Below are positions 31,881-46,689 of a stretch of 64,000 nt of DNA, in pieces. The notes beneath the pieces were generated by a model. That model saw only the letters and a list, made by a program, of their open reading frames with translations, had not been told where the DNA came from and made no database searches. The stretch is from Allium sativum. Lineage: Eukaryota; Streptophyta; Magnoliopsida; Asparagales; Amaryllidaceae. Position 1 is the stretch's first letter. Every line of letters begins with the position of its first letter. The stretch is taken from positions 769,538,552-769,602,551 of the forward strand of contig CM060918.1 of the NCBI GenBank assembly GCA_030737875.1, read 5' to 3'. The translations under genes were made by a program, and so were the position numbers.

Positions 31881-33989
31881 GAAGAGATCCGACTGGATTC
31901 CTCAAAAATATTATTATTGTTGTTTTAATATATATTATCATATATGATGTGTTAGGAAATCTGTGATTGATAATTGGTTTGTTTGGATGTTTAGAATATC
32001 ACTGGGCCTAAATGGTAATTTATAAAAAAATCGTAAATAAGGTTTTGATATTTAAAAAGGGAAAAAACTATTTTCTAAAATAGAAATTGAATTTCGAATG
32101 GGCTAGAGATATTAACTTGTTTGAATAAATAAAACATGTATTGAATTTATAAACGATGTTTATAAATTGAATAATAAAGGGAATTGAAGTGAATTTATAA
32201 ACGATGTTATAAATGAAGTGAAATGAATTATCATTGGATAATAGGGAAAATATAAAAGTGTGAATTTAAAAAAAAAAGGAAATTTATTTTTCCAAAGTAG
32301 AAATTATAATTTCAAATGGATTTGAAAGGAGACTTGTTTAAGTATATAAACAAGTAATATAAACGATGTTTATAAAGATAGGTAAAAAATTATCGTTTGG
32401 ATAATTTAAATATTTGATTCAAGTATGAATTTAAAATTATGATTTAAAATCATTTCGAAAAAGGGAATGATAGGTTTTATTCCGAAATTCTGAATATAAA
32501 CGAGATTGGGTTTCAAATAGTTATTTGAAAGGAAAGATTTTTTTAATTTTTTAAGAAAGAAAATTTATTTATAAACAATGTTATAAAAATAGGGAATTAA
32601 ATTATCATTGGATAATTTAGGAGTTTATAATTCAAGTATGATTTGAAAAGTGAATTGGAAAACGATTTGAAATAGAATGATAAATTTTATTCTGGAGCTC
32701 AGAATATAAATCGAAGTGAGAAAAATCCAACAGGTTTATAATTGAAATTCGATTATATCGAATTTTATAAATAATTTATTTATAAAAGGAATTGGAATTA
32801 AATATAGAAGATCGAAGTATAAATAAATTTATTTCTGAGTAAGGAAAAATCGACAAAATTAGATAATCGGAAATATTAAGTTGAATTGGGAAAATTAGTT
32901 TAATATATATTAAAATATATTAGAATAGAGTCGGAATTTATATATAAATGAAGTTTAAACCATTTATATATTAAAATATAATTAAAATGAACTCGCCGCA
33001 GCGCGGTAGTTCATAAATTGGCGTTTCGAACTTCAATTGAGTATACAAGACTCAATTTAAGTCAGAATTCTTTGAAACAAGAACCGTCAGGACCTATTGA
33101 ATAATAGTTTTCTAATGGAAGAGAAAAATCTGGATTTCATTTATAGATTTTGAGTTATGTCAAAATCAAATTTCTAGAAAAAAAGCGCCATAACCATTAT
33201 AAAACAATAACGGTTTATTTGAATAATTATAAGGATTTTAAGTAAATAAAAATCCGAGTTTTCATTAGAAAAATCTGGACTTGAGTTGTAAAACAAATAC
33301 GAACTCAAGTGATGTAATGAAATGATTTTTGGAACAAAAATCATACTTTTAATTTATTGAATAGAACTAACTAATTTGAATAATAATTAGTTAATTAAAA
33401 TTTGGTAAGAAATTGGGCTTGAATAAGTAAAGGTGATCTGAGAAATTTTATTTGAAATCGAAAAGGAAACTTGAGTTGGAAATGAAATTCGACTTGTTTA
33501 TTTAAAATATATACGAACATGATATGTTCAAATAAAAGTGGAATGGAAAAATAGCTAATTAAAGAATAAATTAGCAAATTGAGTTAAAATGACCGGATTG
33601 AGTTGGGATAAATTTGAAACAGGTGAACATAGATTAAGCAGGTTTGGAATGAAGTGTATGAAGATTATAATTTATGTACCCGACAAAAAGGTACATGTTT
33701 AAATTCCATATGAGGTTTTATGCGCTGAATCGACAAGCCACTTAGCTTTTTGATTTTCTTTTTGAATGGAAAGGGCCTAGAGAAGCGAGTTGAGGTTTGA
33801 ACTATCGACCGGTACAAAGGAGTTTATGGCGAAATTTTCCGGAAATTTAAGGAGTTAGAATATTTTTAAGATAATTTGATAATTAGAAATCTATATATCA
33901 ATATATATAGAATCCGGTAAGGAAACGAACTTAAAAATAGAATATTATAAACAAAAAGGAAATCGAAAATCTGTTAATAGAAAGAGAAA

Positions 33990-34012
33990 TATATATATAT
34001 ATATATATATAC
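33990..34012. repeat. AT dinucleotide microsatellite
   Basis: A run of (AT)n of about 22 bp inside the giant solo LTR. Confidence 0.7.
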
Positions 34013-35658
34013 GTTTAAAAAATGAATAAGTGGTTTTTATGGTGTTGATAATTTGGGATAAGTGGTCTTGTTTGTTCTGAAGTTAAAGATGTTATTCAAT
34101 CAAGGTCTGAGAGGTAATTATACCCCAACTTGATTGATTTCATTACTAACTGATAAATAGCAAGATTCGGTCTCAAAGAGAAATGTTTAAAGAGTTTAGT
34201 TAAATGCAGTATTTTTGGTTATGCTAACGATGTTTTATACAACATTCGTTTTAACCCAAGTAAGTGGAAATTGGGAAATATAATAATAAATATTCCCTGA
34301 GTATAGAAATAAATGAATGGTCGTGGAAGAGATAAGTAATTGGAATATTTTTTAATTAGTAATAAAAGATATTTTCTAAGTATAGAAAATAAAATATGGC
34401 GAAATATGGAAATGTTTTCCAAACAGCATAAGAGACCAAGATGATTATTGAAATTATTTGGTTAACAAATATTGATAAGAAAGTGAAGTAGTGATTTAAT
34501 TAATGAAATATTAATTGATAGGCCCAGTGATTTGTTTGATGGTTGGAATGTTTATTTATTTTTCCTCGATAGTTAAATAACCGATTATCGAAGTATTTTC
34601 CAATATCGTTGTCAATATGGAGAGACCGGTTGGATTATTATCCGAGAACCACTCCGTATTGGCAGTAGCATTACGAATTAGATTATGTGAAAATAATCGA
34701 AGACAAAGTAAAGTGCAAGGACTTTTTCTATTAATAGAAATTGTGCCTTCGATTTCGTTCAGTCCCAGAACGAACGTATATGGACGAGTGTCTGACGAAG
34801 TATTTCCAATGATCGCATAAGTTTGTCTATATTAATATATATGGTGGTAGAGAATTTATTCTCTTAGCATAATATCCAGAATATATTTGTGCAAATCAGT
34901 TAGTGATTAACGGTGGCATTCAAAGTGATTGTGCTATCAATGAATGATAAGAAATCGTAGCCTCAGGCCTCAACAACCGGGAAATGACAAAAATCGGGCA
35001 GGCAACATGGCTATGTGGGTCGCTCCCATTAGGGTGTATAATCACCTATCTGGAGAAATTCCATTTGCTTCTTTAATCTATCGATGTTGTCCCATTCGGG
35101 AAACAATTGTTGATCCCAACCGTTGGTGATATACATTCGATACACTCAAGTGAAATGAGTGGTCGGTCACGTGTGGGCCAGGTTGCAAGATGTTCTTGTT
35201 GAACCCAGTGTATTCCCCTCTAGAGATACACTATCGGAAGGTGGTTCCATACCTTGTCATGTTGGAAATCCAATCTCCAATAAGCGCCCTGCGGTTTTTG
35301 ATTTTATATTATATATGGAGCGTGAGATGCAAGCGTTCCGCTAGATTGTTATTTGTTTGATTTAGACACTATTATAATATCACTGGATTTTCGTATCAAA
35401 GTGTTTGGCGTTATAGTAAGGTAAAAACCGTCCATGTTTATGTGTGGGCTGGTCTTACTATTATCCTTTCTTTCGAAAGGATTTTGAAAGTTAAACAAAT
35501 GGTTGGAGTTTACTCACACCAGTCCCATGACTGACCCAGAGTTTATTTTGTTTTGTTTTCCCTAAACTCTTGGGTGCCCATATTTGTACGGGCAGTCAAG
35601 TAGTCGGGATTTTATAGATTCACTTGGAGGAACTTGAAGCAGGAGGCTTCACATGTTA

Positions 35659-35663
35659 GGTAT
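35659..35663. other. Target-site duplication of the giant-LTR element, left copy
   Basis: GGTAT here and at 50018-50022 flank the nested element exactly. Confidence 0.9.
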
Positions 35664-38600
35664 TGTAACGACCCGCAAATCCGTGCTATCTGAGTTGACT
35701 AAATATACCACACGTCCAACCCAAATAACACAGAAATTAGAACCATTAATAGAAAGAAGTTAGAAGATGAGAAATAGGAAGAAAGAAATATTAGAATAGA
35801 AAGAAAACGAAGATCACAACTCACAGCGGAACGAATAAAATATATTATATAACATAACTTTTGAAAAACAAATCAATAACTTTATATACATACCATCATC
35901 AGAGCACAACAGTCATTTCTGGAACAGTTATAAACACCTGTTTCCAGATACAAACAAGGTCCACAGCGGAATATATGATAGCCTATAGCTAACCGGTGAA
36001 GCCTTGTGCTTCCAGCTCCTCCAAATGAATCTGTGAAATCCCGACTACTTGACTGCCCGTACAAATTTGGGCACCCAAGAGTTTAGGGAAAACAAAACAA
36101 AATAAACTCTGGGTCAGTCATGGGACTGGTGTGAGTAAACTCCAACCACTTGTTTAACTTTCAAAACTCTTTTCGAAAGAAAAGATAATAGTAAGACCAG
36201 CCCACACATAAACATGGACGGCTTTTACCTTACTATAACCCAAAACACTTTGATACGAAAATCCAGTGATATTATAATAATGTCTACATCAAGTAAATAA
36301 CCAAATAGCAGAACGCTTGCATCTCACGCTCCACATATATAGTATAAAATCAAAAACCGCATGGCGCTTATTGGAGATTGGATTTCCAACATGACAAGGT
36401 ATGGAACCACCTTCCGCTAGTGTATCTCTAGAGAGGAATACACTGGGTTCAACAAGAACATCTTGTAACCCGGCCCACACATGACCGACCACTCATTTCG
36501 CTTGAGTGTATCGAATGTATATCACCAACGGTTGGGATCAGCAACCGTCTCCCGACTGGGACAACATCGAATAGAATAAGAAATTAAATGAACCTCTAGA
36601 TAGGTGATTATACACCCTAATGGGTGCGACCCACATAGCCATGCTGCCTGCCCGATTTTTGTCCTTTCCCGGTTGTTGAGGCCTGAGGCTACGCATACTT
36701 ACCATTCATTGATAGCACAATCACTTTGAATGCCACATTGTCAGATCCGTTAATCACTAGTTGAGTTTGCACAAATATTCTGGATGTTATGCTAAGGGAT
36801 AAATCCGTTGCAACCATATATATTCATACAGACCAACCCATTTGATCATTGGAAATACTCTGTCAGACATCCGTCCATTTACGTTCGCTCTGGGATTGAA
36901 CGAAACCGAAGGCACTATTTCTATTTAATAGAAAAAGCCCTTGCACTTTACTCCGTCTTCAATATATTCAGCATACTTGGTTCGCAACGCTTATGCCGAT
37001 ACGGAGTGGTTCTTCGGATAATAATCCAACCGGTCTCTCCATATTGACAACGATGGTCAAAACTTCGATAGTCTGTGATTTAACTATCGAATAAAAACAA
37101 GTGTTCATCCAACATATCAAACAAATCACTGGGCTCTTTAATTAATATTTCATTAATTAAATCTCTTCTCCATTTCCCTATCAATATTTGTTAACCAAAT
37201 ATTTTCAATAACCATCTTGGCCCTTTACGCCATTTGGAAAGCATTTCCCAATATCAACTTCTTTTATTTTCTATATATTAGAAAATATCTCTATTTGCAA
37301 TTGGAAACAATTCCAATCATTTATCTCTATCTCGACTATTTTAATTATACTCAGGAAATATTTACTTGTTATATTCCCAAAATTCCATCACTTGGGTTTA
37401 AAACGAATGTTGTGTAAAACATCGTTACAACAACCCAAAATATTTTATTCAACTAACTCTTTTTCAAACACTTCTCTTCGAGACTGGATCTTGCTATTTA
37501 TCCATTAAAAACGAAATCAATCAAGTTGGGGTAAAATTACCTCTCAGACCTTAACTGAAAACATCCTCAACTTCAAAACGGCAAAACCACTTACCTCGAA
37601 TAAACACACTATACAATCCAATTGTTCATTTTTAAAACATGTATAAAGTTCGCTTTCTATATTCTAATTTATAGATTTCCCTTTTTGTTTAAAATATTCG
37701 ATTTTTATATTCACTTACCTATCGAATTCTATACGTCGATACAATGATTTCTAATTATCAAAATATCTTTAAAAATATTCTAACTCCTTAAATTTCCGGA
37801 AAATTTCGCCATAACCTCCCCTGTATCGGGAGCATCGGGAAATTTCAAATAGCTTCCCGGTAACTTCTCATCTCAAAAAGAAAAAGCCAAGCGGCTTGCC
37901 AATACGGCGCATAAAATCTCATATACGAATTAAATACATACCTTTTTGTCGAGCATTCTATTCATATCTCTTCTATACTTTACTCCACTTTATTCCAAAC
38001 CTGTTTAACATATGTCTATCTATTTTCAATTCACTACAAATTACTCTGATCATTTTTAACTCGGTTCTTTAACTAATTCGTAAATTGGCCCTATTGCTCA
38101 TTTTATTTAAATGGTTGAACATAACATGTTCAAATTTGATTCCACTTGCTTATACAAATCAAATCCCCTTTTTCTCCATTTCTAGTTTCATATTCGGTTT
38201 GAATATGAAATCACAAGTTAATTTACTTATTCACAGTTTGCTCGATTCAATCGTTTTAACTAATTCATTTGTCAGTTTGCAAATTAACTCTTTTGCCTAT
38301 ATCACTTTGATATTTGAATATAACCTATCCAAATATATTTCAACTTGATTATGAACTAATTGAATTTCATTTTCAATTCACGTTCTATATTCGATTTCAA
38401 ATATATATTTATAAATTCACTTCACCTTTCAAAGTTCATCTTCAAAATTCGATTAACTAATTTCTCTTTGTCTTAGTCAATTCTATTCAATAATCAAAGT
38501 ATGATTATTGATTTTAAAAACCATTTCTTTTACTTCACTTGAGTTCGCATATATTTTATAACTCAAATCTGAAATTTTCTAAATAGGAATTCGGATTTTA

Positions 38601-38929
38601 TTGGTTTAAAATCCTTTTATAAAATGAAATAAACCGTTATGGTTTTTAAATAGTTCTGGCGCTGTTTTTCTGAAAATTTGATTTTGACATAACTCAAAAT
38701 CTATACGATGAAATTCATATTTTTCTCTTTCATTAGAAAACTATTATCAAACCGGTCCTGACGTTTCTTGTTTCAAAGAGATCCGAATTAAATTGAGTTC
38801 TGTATACTCGGTTGAAGTTCGAATCGCTATTTTACGAACTGCAGCGCTGCGGCGAGTTCGTTTTAATTATATTTATGAATATAAACGTTAAACTTCGTTT
38901 AAAATGAATTCAACTCCACTCAAACTTCA

Positions 38930-40220
38930 TTTTCACTTTTATTTGAACTCTATATTCAAATTCAAATTTCACTTCTATTGAATCCTATATTCAAATTCCA
39001 TATTTCAAATTCCGTTTGAATTATATAGCTAAATCCCATAGTTTAAAATTCCATTTGAATGCTATATTCAAATTCTATAATTTAAATTCCATTTGAATTC
39101 CTTTTTGAATTCTACATTCAAATTCCCTATTCAATTCTCTTCAAATTCAAATTCTATATTTATTCTATTTGAATTTCAAATATCCAAACTCCGATTCAAT
39201 TCTATTTTGAAATTTCAAATATTCAACCCCTTTTTAATTTTATCATTCAAATTCTATTTAAATCCTCTTATTTGAATTCTATTTCAAATCTAGTTTCAAA
39301 ACTTCATTTGAATTTATATATTCAAATCTATTTTCAAAACTTCATTTGAATTTCTATATTCAAATCTCATAGATTAAATCCTATTTGAATTCAATTTGAA
39401 TCTCTTATATTCAAATTTCATTTTCCATTTCCATTTGAATTCTAATATTCAAATTCATTTCCAACACCATTTGAATTTCTAATATTCAAACTTATTTTTA
39501 ACACCATTTGAATTTCTTCACTCAAATCCATTTGAATTCCCTTGAATCCAAATTCCATTTCAAAACCATTTGGATTTCCTATTTTGAAATCCTATTTGAA
39601 ATTCTATTTCCAATTCTACTTTGAAAATCCTATTTCAAAGTTTATTTCAAATTCTATTTTTGAAATCCTACATTCAAAACTCTACTTGAATTTCTTTATT
39701 CGAATTCCTTTGAATTCAAATTTTATTTTTCAATCTAATTTCGTCTATTCAAATTCTATTTGAACTTCTATTTGAATTTCTAATACTCAATCTCCTTTTA
39801 AAATTCAAATATTTAAACTCCTTTTCTAATTCTACTATTCAAATCCCATTTGATTTCTATTATTCAAATTCTACTATTTAAATGCCCTTTTGAATTTCCC
39901 TTTATTCAAACTCTATTTGAATTTCTATATTCAATTTCAAACTTTGAAATTTCTTTATTCAAATTCTATATTCAAATGTTATACTCAAATTTTATTTGAA
40001 TTATATATTTAAAAATTCCATCCCAAATCCTATTTGAAATTTCTTTTGTATTTCAAATATTTCAACTCCTTTCTAATATTTAAATTCTTTTTAAATTTTC
40101 TACTTAAAAATTCTATTTCAAGTTCTATTTTGAAATTTCATTTCAAAATTCTATTCCAAAATTCCACTTTGAAATCCTATATTTTAAATTCTACTTGAAT
40201 TTCAAATTCTTTTTGAGAAA
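38930..40220. repeat. Degenerate array of ATTCAAATTCTATTTGAATT-type units (left LTR)
   Basis: About 1.3 kb is made almost entirely of short alternating blocks 'attcaaattc' and 'tatttgaatt', each other's near reverse complement. The same array is at about 46690-47970. The solo LTR has a different AT-rich composition at the matching place ('tataaacgatgtttataaa' units), so the array arose within this lineage. Confidence 0.75.
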
Positions 40221-40727
40221 AACAGAATTTCCCTTTTTAAACCTCAAATATCATTCTCATGATATTTTAATAAATTAACAATTGGCCCAGTGATATTTAA
40301 AACAATCAAATCACCCAATTTTCAATCATTTGGTTTTTAACACATCATGTATGAATATATATGAAATCAAACAAACAACAAACAAACAAATAATATATTT
40401 TTGAGGAATCCAGTTGGATTCCTCCAACCTGTTTTCCTGCATTCACAGATGTTAGCACATAAATAATACCCATTCTGCTTCGTGGCAGAATATCGTGGTA
40501 TAGAAGGTCATCCACTAATCATAGCGTGGGGGCGTATAGGGTAATCATCCGCTAATGAAACTGCGGGCATCCGCTAATGAGACTGCGGGAATCCAGCCAA
40601 TCAATCAACCCAATATATATATATATATAATAGCCTAAATAACTAATATATAAAACAAGCAGAAAAATCCAAACAAGCAACAACAATTATTTTTAACGAA
40701 ATAAAAATAATTAGAAGTAAAAGGTGA

Positions 40728-40742
40728 GTGAGATTTACTCAC
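40728..40742 (-). other. Conserved hairpin overlapping a splice-donor consensus (left LTR)
   Basis: Minus strand GTGAGTAAATCTCAC preceded by CCTG; identical to 31555-31569. Confidence 0.55.
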
Positions 40743-42258
40743 CAGGCTTTTTATTTGCCGAATATTCCATTTAAATTCCATTGAGAAGTATTTTGACAAT
40801 GCAAAGCCAAAGCATCTCGTTTCACCAAGATCTGTTATCGCGTAATAAATTATACTTATGTACAAGATTCATATCAATATTTATTTATCTATTTTATTTA
40901 TTTTCATTAGTTAATGAAAAATATAAACTAATTCCTATACATTTATCAATTACCACATTAACTATTTATTTTAATGATTCCCCAAATAAATTTCTTTAAA
41001 TATATTTCTAATTGCATAAAAACATTTCCATATAAGATAGAAATCGAAAATCGAAATATACCTTAATCCATGTTTTTAATTCTTCCTAAACTGTCGCACC
41101 CAAATCCGCGAGTACTGAAGTTGATCTTCAGGATTTCCGCAGCTTCGAAATCGCGATGGTCTCCAAATCAACCTTGTTCAACCCTAGCCTTTGTCAGCTT
41201 CCACGCACGGCACCCCCTTTCCGTTTCTGACACCGATACCCTACCCTGTAGAAATCGCGACATCCACCTGAAGCCCTAAAACGAAATCCCTAATTGATGA
41301 TGTTCCCAATTCAAACACCCCCAATTACCCTCCGGTCACCCACCCCACTACTAGACAACAATCGCCGGCTCCAAAATTCTCAACTTGAGGTTGCGTTGCT
41401 CGCATTTGAAAAGGCCAGGAACCGCGTCGATTATCCTTCTGACTCCTGGAGATATCGCGCGATTGATTTTGAAATGGAAACAACAGCTTTCATTTTTATT
41501 TGATTACAAAAATCGGGAAAGGGAATGGATCGAATGAAGCCTCTGATTTTGGAAAGAAGGAAACCGTGGTTTTCATGGAGGTGGCTTTATTCGTTTGGGT
41601 GGATTGTGAATAAGAGGAGTGATTCTCGATTTAAATTTGCTGAGTAAAAAGGAACAGAAGGAAGAGAAATTGCGAAATATATAGAGAAAGACGAGGAACC
41701 ATACGTACAAGAGCTTTAAATGAAGGTCGGGCAAAGTACAGACATTTTTAATTGGATTTGATTTCGATTCGATTTAAAGAGATTTTTATTTCTCTTAAAC
41801 AGATATCGATTTGATTTCAAATCTATCCACAAATCAGATATTTTGGGGTTCATTAATTTAAACCACTAACCGCTATTTTAACGCAACTACTGTTATTTCA
41901 ATAGTGTAACGCCATTCTGAACTAACTGAATATATTTTGATTTTTAATTCGAACGTAAATATAAATAACCAGAATAAATTAATATAATGTAATTTAAATT
42001 CAAAACAAATAAATTCTTCAACAGTAAATCACTATTATCGTCGTTTACATTCAAACAGAATATATATTGATCATCTAAACCATTTCGATTCAGTTTTATC
42101 TTCGAATTGAATTATTTCAGTTCTCGTATTCTAATAATAAATCGTTTATCGATTATAAATCGATAATTCAATAAAAAAAATTCTTTTATATAATCAATTC
42201 AATATTTAAGCGATATTAAATATTTAAAATAACCGTTCGAAAAATCTGGGTCATTACA

Positions 42259-42271
42259 TTCTTTCCCCCTT
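42259..42271 (-). other. Polypurine tract of the giant-LTR element
   Basis: Minus strand AAGGGGGAAAGAA ends directly at the 3' LTR start TGTAATG. The preceding bases, 'cgaggacgaaattatttt', match the block before the Tekay polypurine tract in this window. Confidence 0.85.
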
Positions 42272-43408
42272 AAAATAATTTCGTCCTCGAAATTGCTAAG
42301 GTAGGAAAATGGTACAAATTCCTTTACTTTTCAAAATCTTACTTATGGTGAAACTCAACTCCCTATGCTTCTTCCCATTTAGTTCTAACCAAAACTTTTG
42401 TTTCCATTTATATTGAACATCACGCACTATAAATGCATTCATTCATTTAACTCTGAATGACTTACAACCAATGAATTCACATCCAATTCATATTTCGTTC
42501 ATATGCTTTCAATTTCATTCAAATTGATTTCGCTCAATTTATTCACTTTAATCATTTAACTATCATAAGTTAAATTTAAATTTCAGAATTCAAATACCCG
42601 GGTGTTTATTTCAAATCCTTCTGAAATCATATAAATATATACATATAGTTATAATCTTTTCAAATTCAAAATATTTGAATTTTTCAACTAAACTTGTTTC
42701 CTTTCAAACAAATTCCCATCAAAACTTTTCTGAGGTAGCAATCCATCACTTAGAACTCGAAAATGAACACTGATGAAGCTGCAGTCATCATCAGAATTAT
42801 TTCCCAGCCACTGAAGTGAGTTCAGTGCTTTATCTATTTCCAAGTCCATTCAAATATGATTTTTATTCAAACGGCCTTTTCAAACAAAGCTATATTCTTT
42901 TAATATACTTTAGAAAATATTTTCAAACTTCCCAGGATTTAAATTCCAATTTCTGGTTTGAATTAAATTCTAATTCATCTCATTTGTATATTTTTCATTC
43001 ATACACAAATTCAGTTTGGTTATAAATAACCATTTCAATTTTTATAATCTCGTTTGATTATAATCCTAACAATCAACACATCCATATAATATAATGATCT
43101 CAAAAACCATTCTTTCTATATCAAAATATAATTTTGGGTAAAATTATTTCATCTATCCACTTGAAAACAATATCATGTTCAATCTTCTGTTCAAGTGTTT
43201 AGAAATTCCTATCGACTTCGTGGCGTCCCACTATTCGATCAGAATTCACAAACCACTCAACAGACTAGCCAACACAATATAAAACAGTTTTTATATCAAT
43301 TTACAAATACGCGCTCTCGTATATATACACTCAACTCATTCTAGGGTACTACTGACCCTATCTCTAATGAGCACATGCCACACAAGCCTAGGTATTCGCT
43401 CAACCTAA

Positions 43409-43420
43409 GCTCTGATACCA
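43409..43420 (-). other. Primer binding site, perfect initiator-Met match
   Basis: Minus strand TGGTATCAGAGC, two bases after the LTR end TTACA, is the standard complement of the 3' end of plant initiator tRNA-Met. Confidence 0.93.
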
Positions 43421-46400
43421 ACTGTAACGACCCGCAAATCCGTGCTATCTGAGTTGACTAAATATACCACACGTCCAACCCAAATAACACAGAAATACGA
43501 ACCATTAATAGAAAGAAGTTAGAAGATGAGAAATAGGAAGAAAGAAATATTAGAATAGAAAGAAAACGAAGATCACAACTCACAGCGGAACGAATAAAAT
43601 ATATTATATAACATAACTTTTGAAAAACAAATCAATAACTTTATATACATACCATCATCAGAGCACAACAGTCATTTCTGGAACAGTTATAAACACCTGT
43701 TTCCAGATACAAACAAGGTCCACAGCGGAATATATGATAGCCTATAGCTAACCGGTGAAGCCTCCTGCTTCCAGCTCCTCCAAATGAATCTGTGAAATCC
43801 CAACTACTTGACTGCCCGTACAAATTTGGGCACCCAAGAGTTTAGGGAAAACAAAACAAAATAAACTCTGGGTCAGTCATGGGACTGGTGTGAGTAAACT
43901 CCAACCACTTGTTTAACTTTCAAAACTCTTTTCGAAAGAAAAGATAATAGTAAGACCAGCCCACACATAAACATGGACGGCTTTTACCTTACTATAACCC
44001 AAAACACTTTGATACGAAAATCCAGTGATATTATAATAATGTCTACATCAAGTAAATAACCAAATAGCAGAACGCTTGCATCTCACGCTCCACATATATA
44101 GTATAAAATCAAAAACCGCATGGCGCTTATTGGAGATTGGATTTCCAACATGACAAGGTATGGAACCACCTTCCGCTAGTGTATCTCTAGAGAGGAATAC
44201 ACTGGGTTCAACAAGAACATCTTGTAACCCGGCCCACACATGACCGACCACTCATTTCGCTTGAGTGTATCGAATGTATATCACCAACGGTTGGGATCAG
44301 CAACCGTCTCCCGACTGGGACAGCATCGGATAGAATAAGAAATTAAATGAACCTCTAGATAGGTGATTATACACCCTAATGGGTGCGACCCACATAGCCA
44401 TGCTGCCTGCCCGATTTTTGTCCTTTCCCGGTTGTTGAGGCCTGAGGCTACGCATACTTACCATTCATTGATAGCACAATCACTTTGAATGCCACATTGT
44501 CAGATCCGTTAATCACTAGTTGAGTTTGCACAAATATTCTGGATGTTATGCTAAGGGATAAATCCGTTGCAACCATATATATTCATACAGACCAACCCAT
44601 TTGATCATTGGAAATACTCTGTCAGACATCCGTCCATTTACGTTCGCTCTGGGATTGAACGAAACCGAAGGCACTATTTCTATTTAATAGAAAAAGCTCT
44701 TGCACTTTACTCCGTCTTCAATATATTCAGCATACTTGGTTCGCAACGCTTATGCCGATACGGAGTGGTTCTTCGGATAATAATCCAACCGGTCTCTCCA
44801 TATTGACAACGATGGTCAAAACTTCGATAGTCTGTGATTTAACTATCGAATAAAAACAAGTGTTCATCCAACATATCAAACAAATCACTGGGCTCTTTAA
44901 TTAATATTTCATTAATTAAATCTCTTCTCCATTTCCCTATCAATATTTGTTAACCAAATATTTTCAATAACCATCTTGGCCCTTTACGCCATTTGGAAAG
45001 CATTTCCCAATATCAACTTCTTTTATTTTCTATATATTAGAAAATATCTCTATTTGCAATTGGAAACAATTCCAATCATTTATCTCTATCCCGACTATTT
45101 TAATTATACTCAGGAAATATTTACTTGTTATATTCCCAAAATTCCATCACTTGGGTTTAAAACGAATGTTGTGTAAAACATCGTTACAACAACCCAAAAT
45201 ATTTTATTCAACTAACTCTTTTTCAAACACTTCTCTTCGAGACTGGATCTTGCTATTTATCCATTAAAAACGAAATCAATCAAGTTGGGGTAAAATTACC
45301 TCTCAGACCTTAACTGAAAACATCCTCAACTTCAAAACGGCAAAACCACTTACCTCGAATAAACACACTATACAATCCAATTGTTCATTTTTAAAACATG
45401 TATAAAGTTCGCTTTCTATATTCTAATTTATAGATTTCCCTTTTTGTTTAAAATATTCGATTTTTATATTCACTTACCTATCGAATTCTATACGTCGATA
45501 CAATGATTTCTAATTATCAAAATATCTTTAAAAAAATTCTAACTCCTTAAATTTCCGGAAAATTTTGCCATAACCTCCCCTGTATCGGGAGCATCGGGAA
45601 ATTTCAAATAGCTTCCCGGTAACTTCTCATCTCAAAAAGAAAAAGAAAAAAGCCAAGCGGCTTGCCGATACGGCGCATAAAATCTCATATACGAATTAAA
45701 TACATACCTTTTTGTCGAGCATTCTATTCATATCTCTTCTATACTTTACTCCACTTTATTCCAAACCTGTTTAACATATGTCTATCTATTTTTAATTCAC
45801 TACAAATTACTCTGATCATTTTTAACTCGGTTCTTTAACTAATTCGTAAATTGGCCCTATTGCTCATTTTATTTAAATGGTTGAACATAACATGTTCAAA
45901 TTTGATTCCACTTGCTTATACAAATCAAATCCCCTTTTTCTCCATTTCTAGTTTCATATTCGGTTTGAATATGAAATCACAAGTTAATTTACTTATTCAC
46001 AGTTTGCTCGATTCAATCGTTTTAACTAATTCATTTGTCAGTTTGCAAATTAACTCTTTTGCCTATATCACTTTGATATTTGAATATAACCTATCCAAAT
46101 ATATTTCAACTTGATTATGAACTAATTGAATTTCATTTTCAATTCACGTTCTATATTCGATTTCAAATATATATTTATAAATTCACTTCACCTTTCAAAG
46201 TTCATCTTCAAAATTCGATTAACTAATTTCTCTTTGTCTTAGTCAATTCTATTCAATAATCAAAGTATGATTATTGATTTTAAAAACCATTTCTTTTACT
46301 TCACTTGAGTTCGCATATATTTTATAACTCAAATCTGAAATTTTCTAAATAGGAATTCGGATTTTATTGGTTTAAAATCCTTTTATAAAATGAAATAAAC

Positions 46401-46689
46401 CGTTATGGTTTTTAAATAGTTCTGGCGCTGTTTTTCTGAAAATTTGATTTTGACATAACTAAAAATCTATACGACGAAATTCATATTTTTCTCTTTCATT
46501 AGAAAACTATTATCAAACCGGTCCTGACGTTTCTTGTTTCAAAGAGATCCGACTTAAATTGAGTTCTGTATACTCGGTTGAAGTTCAAATCGCTATTTTA
46601 CGAACTACAGCGCTGCGGCGAGTTCGTTTTAATTATATTTATGAATATAAACGTTAAACTTCGTTTAAAATGAATTCAACTCCACTCAA

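Larger units (their letters stand above)
35664..42258 (-). repeat. 3' LTR of the giant-LTR element
   Basis: On the minus strand it begins TGTAATGACCCAG and ends GGGTCGTTACA. From its transcriptional start side it holds a possible TATA box near 41680, a GC-richer leader (about 41.1-41.65 kb), the GTGAG hairpin (40728-40742), the structured block (about 40.4-40.6 kb), a long AT-rich array (38.9-40.2 kb) and a conserved block at 35.7-37.0 kb. Short open frames occur identically in both LTRs and have no recognised product. Confidence 0.93.
42259..43422 (-). other. Non-coding core of the giant-LTR element
   Basis: 1164 bp between the LTRs. Neither strand shows gag or pol motifs; open frames are short. 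It includes the primer binding site and the polypurine tract and, between them, a leader probably holding the RNA packaging signal (inferred). The coding region was probably lost by deletion. Confidence 0.85.

Noticed and set aside
34617..35344. Open frames of 60-70 codons in the conserved block of the giant solo LTR, and similar ones at 36289-36492 and 44048-44251
   Set aside because: Conservation is at DNA level in a non-coding LTR block; the frames are short, differ in strand between copies and match nothing known.
38085..39763. Several open frames rich in Phe, Asn, Ser and Leu in the giant LTR
   Set aside because: They are produced by the AT-rich 'attcaaattc' array and by low complexity, and show no domain.
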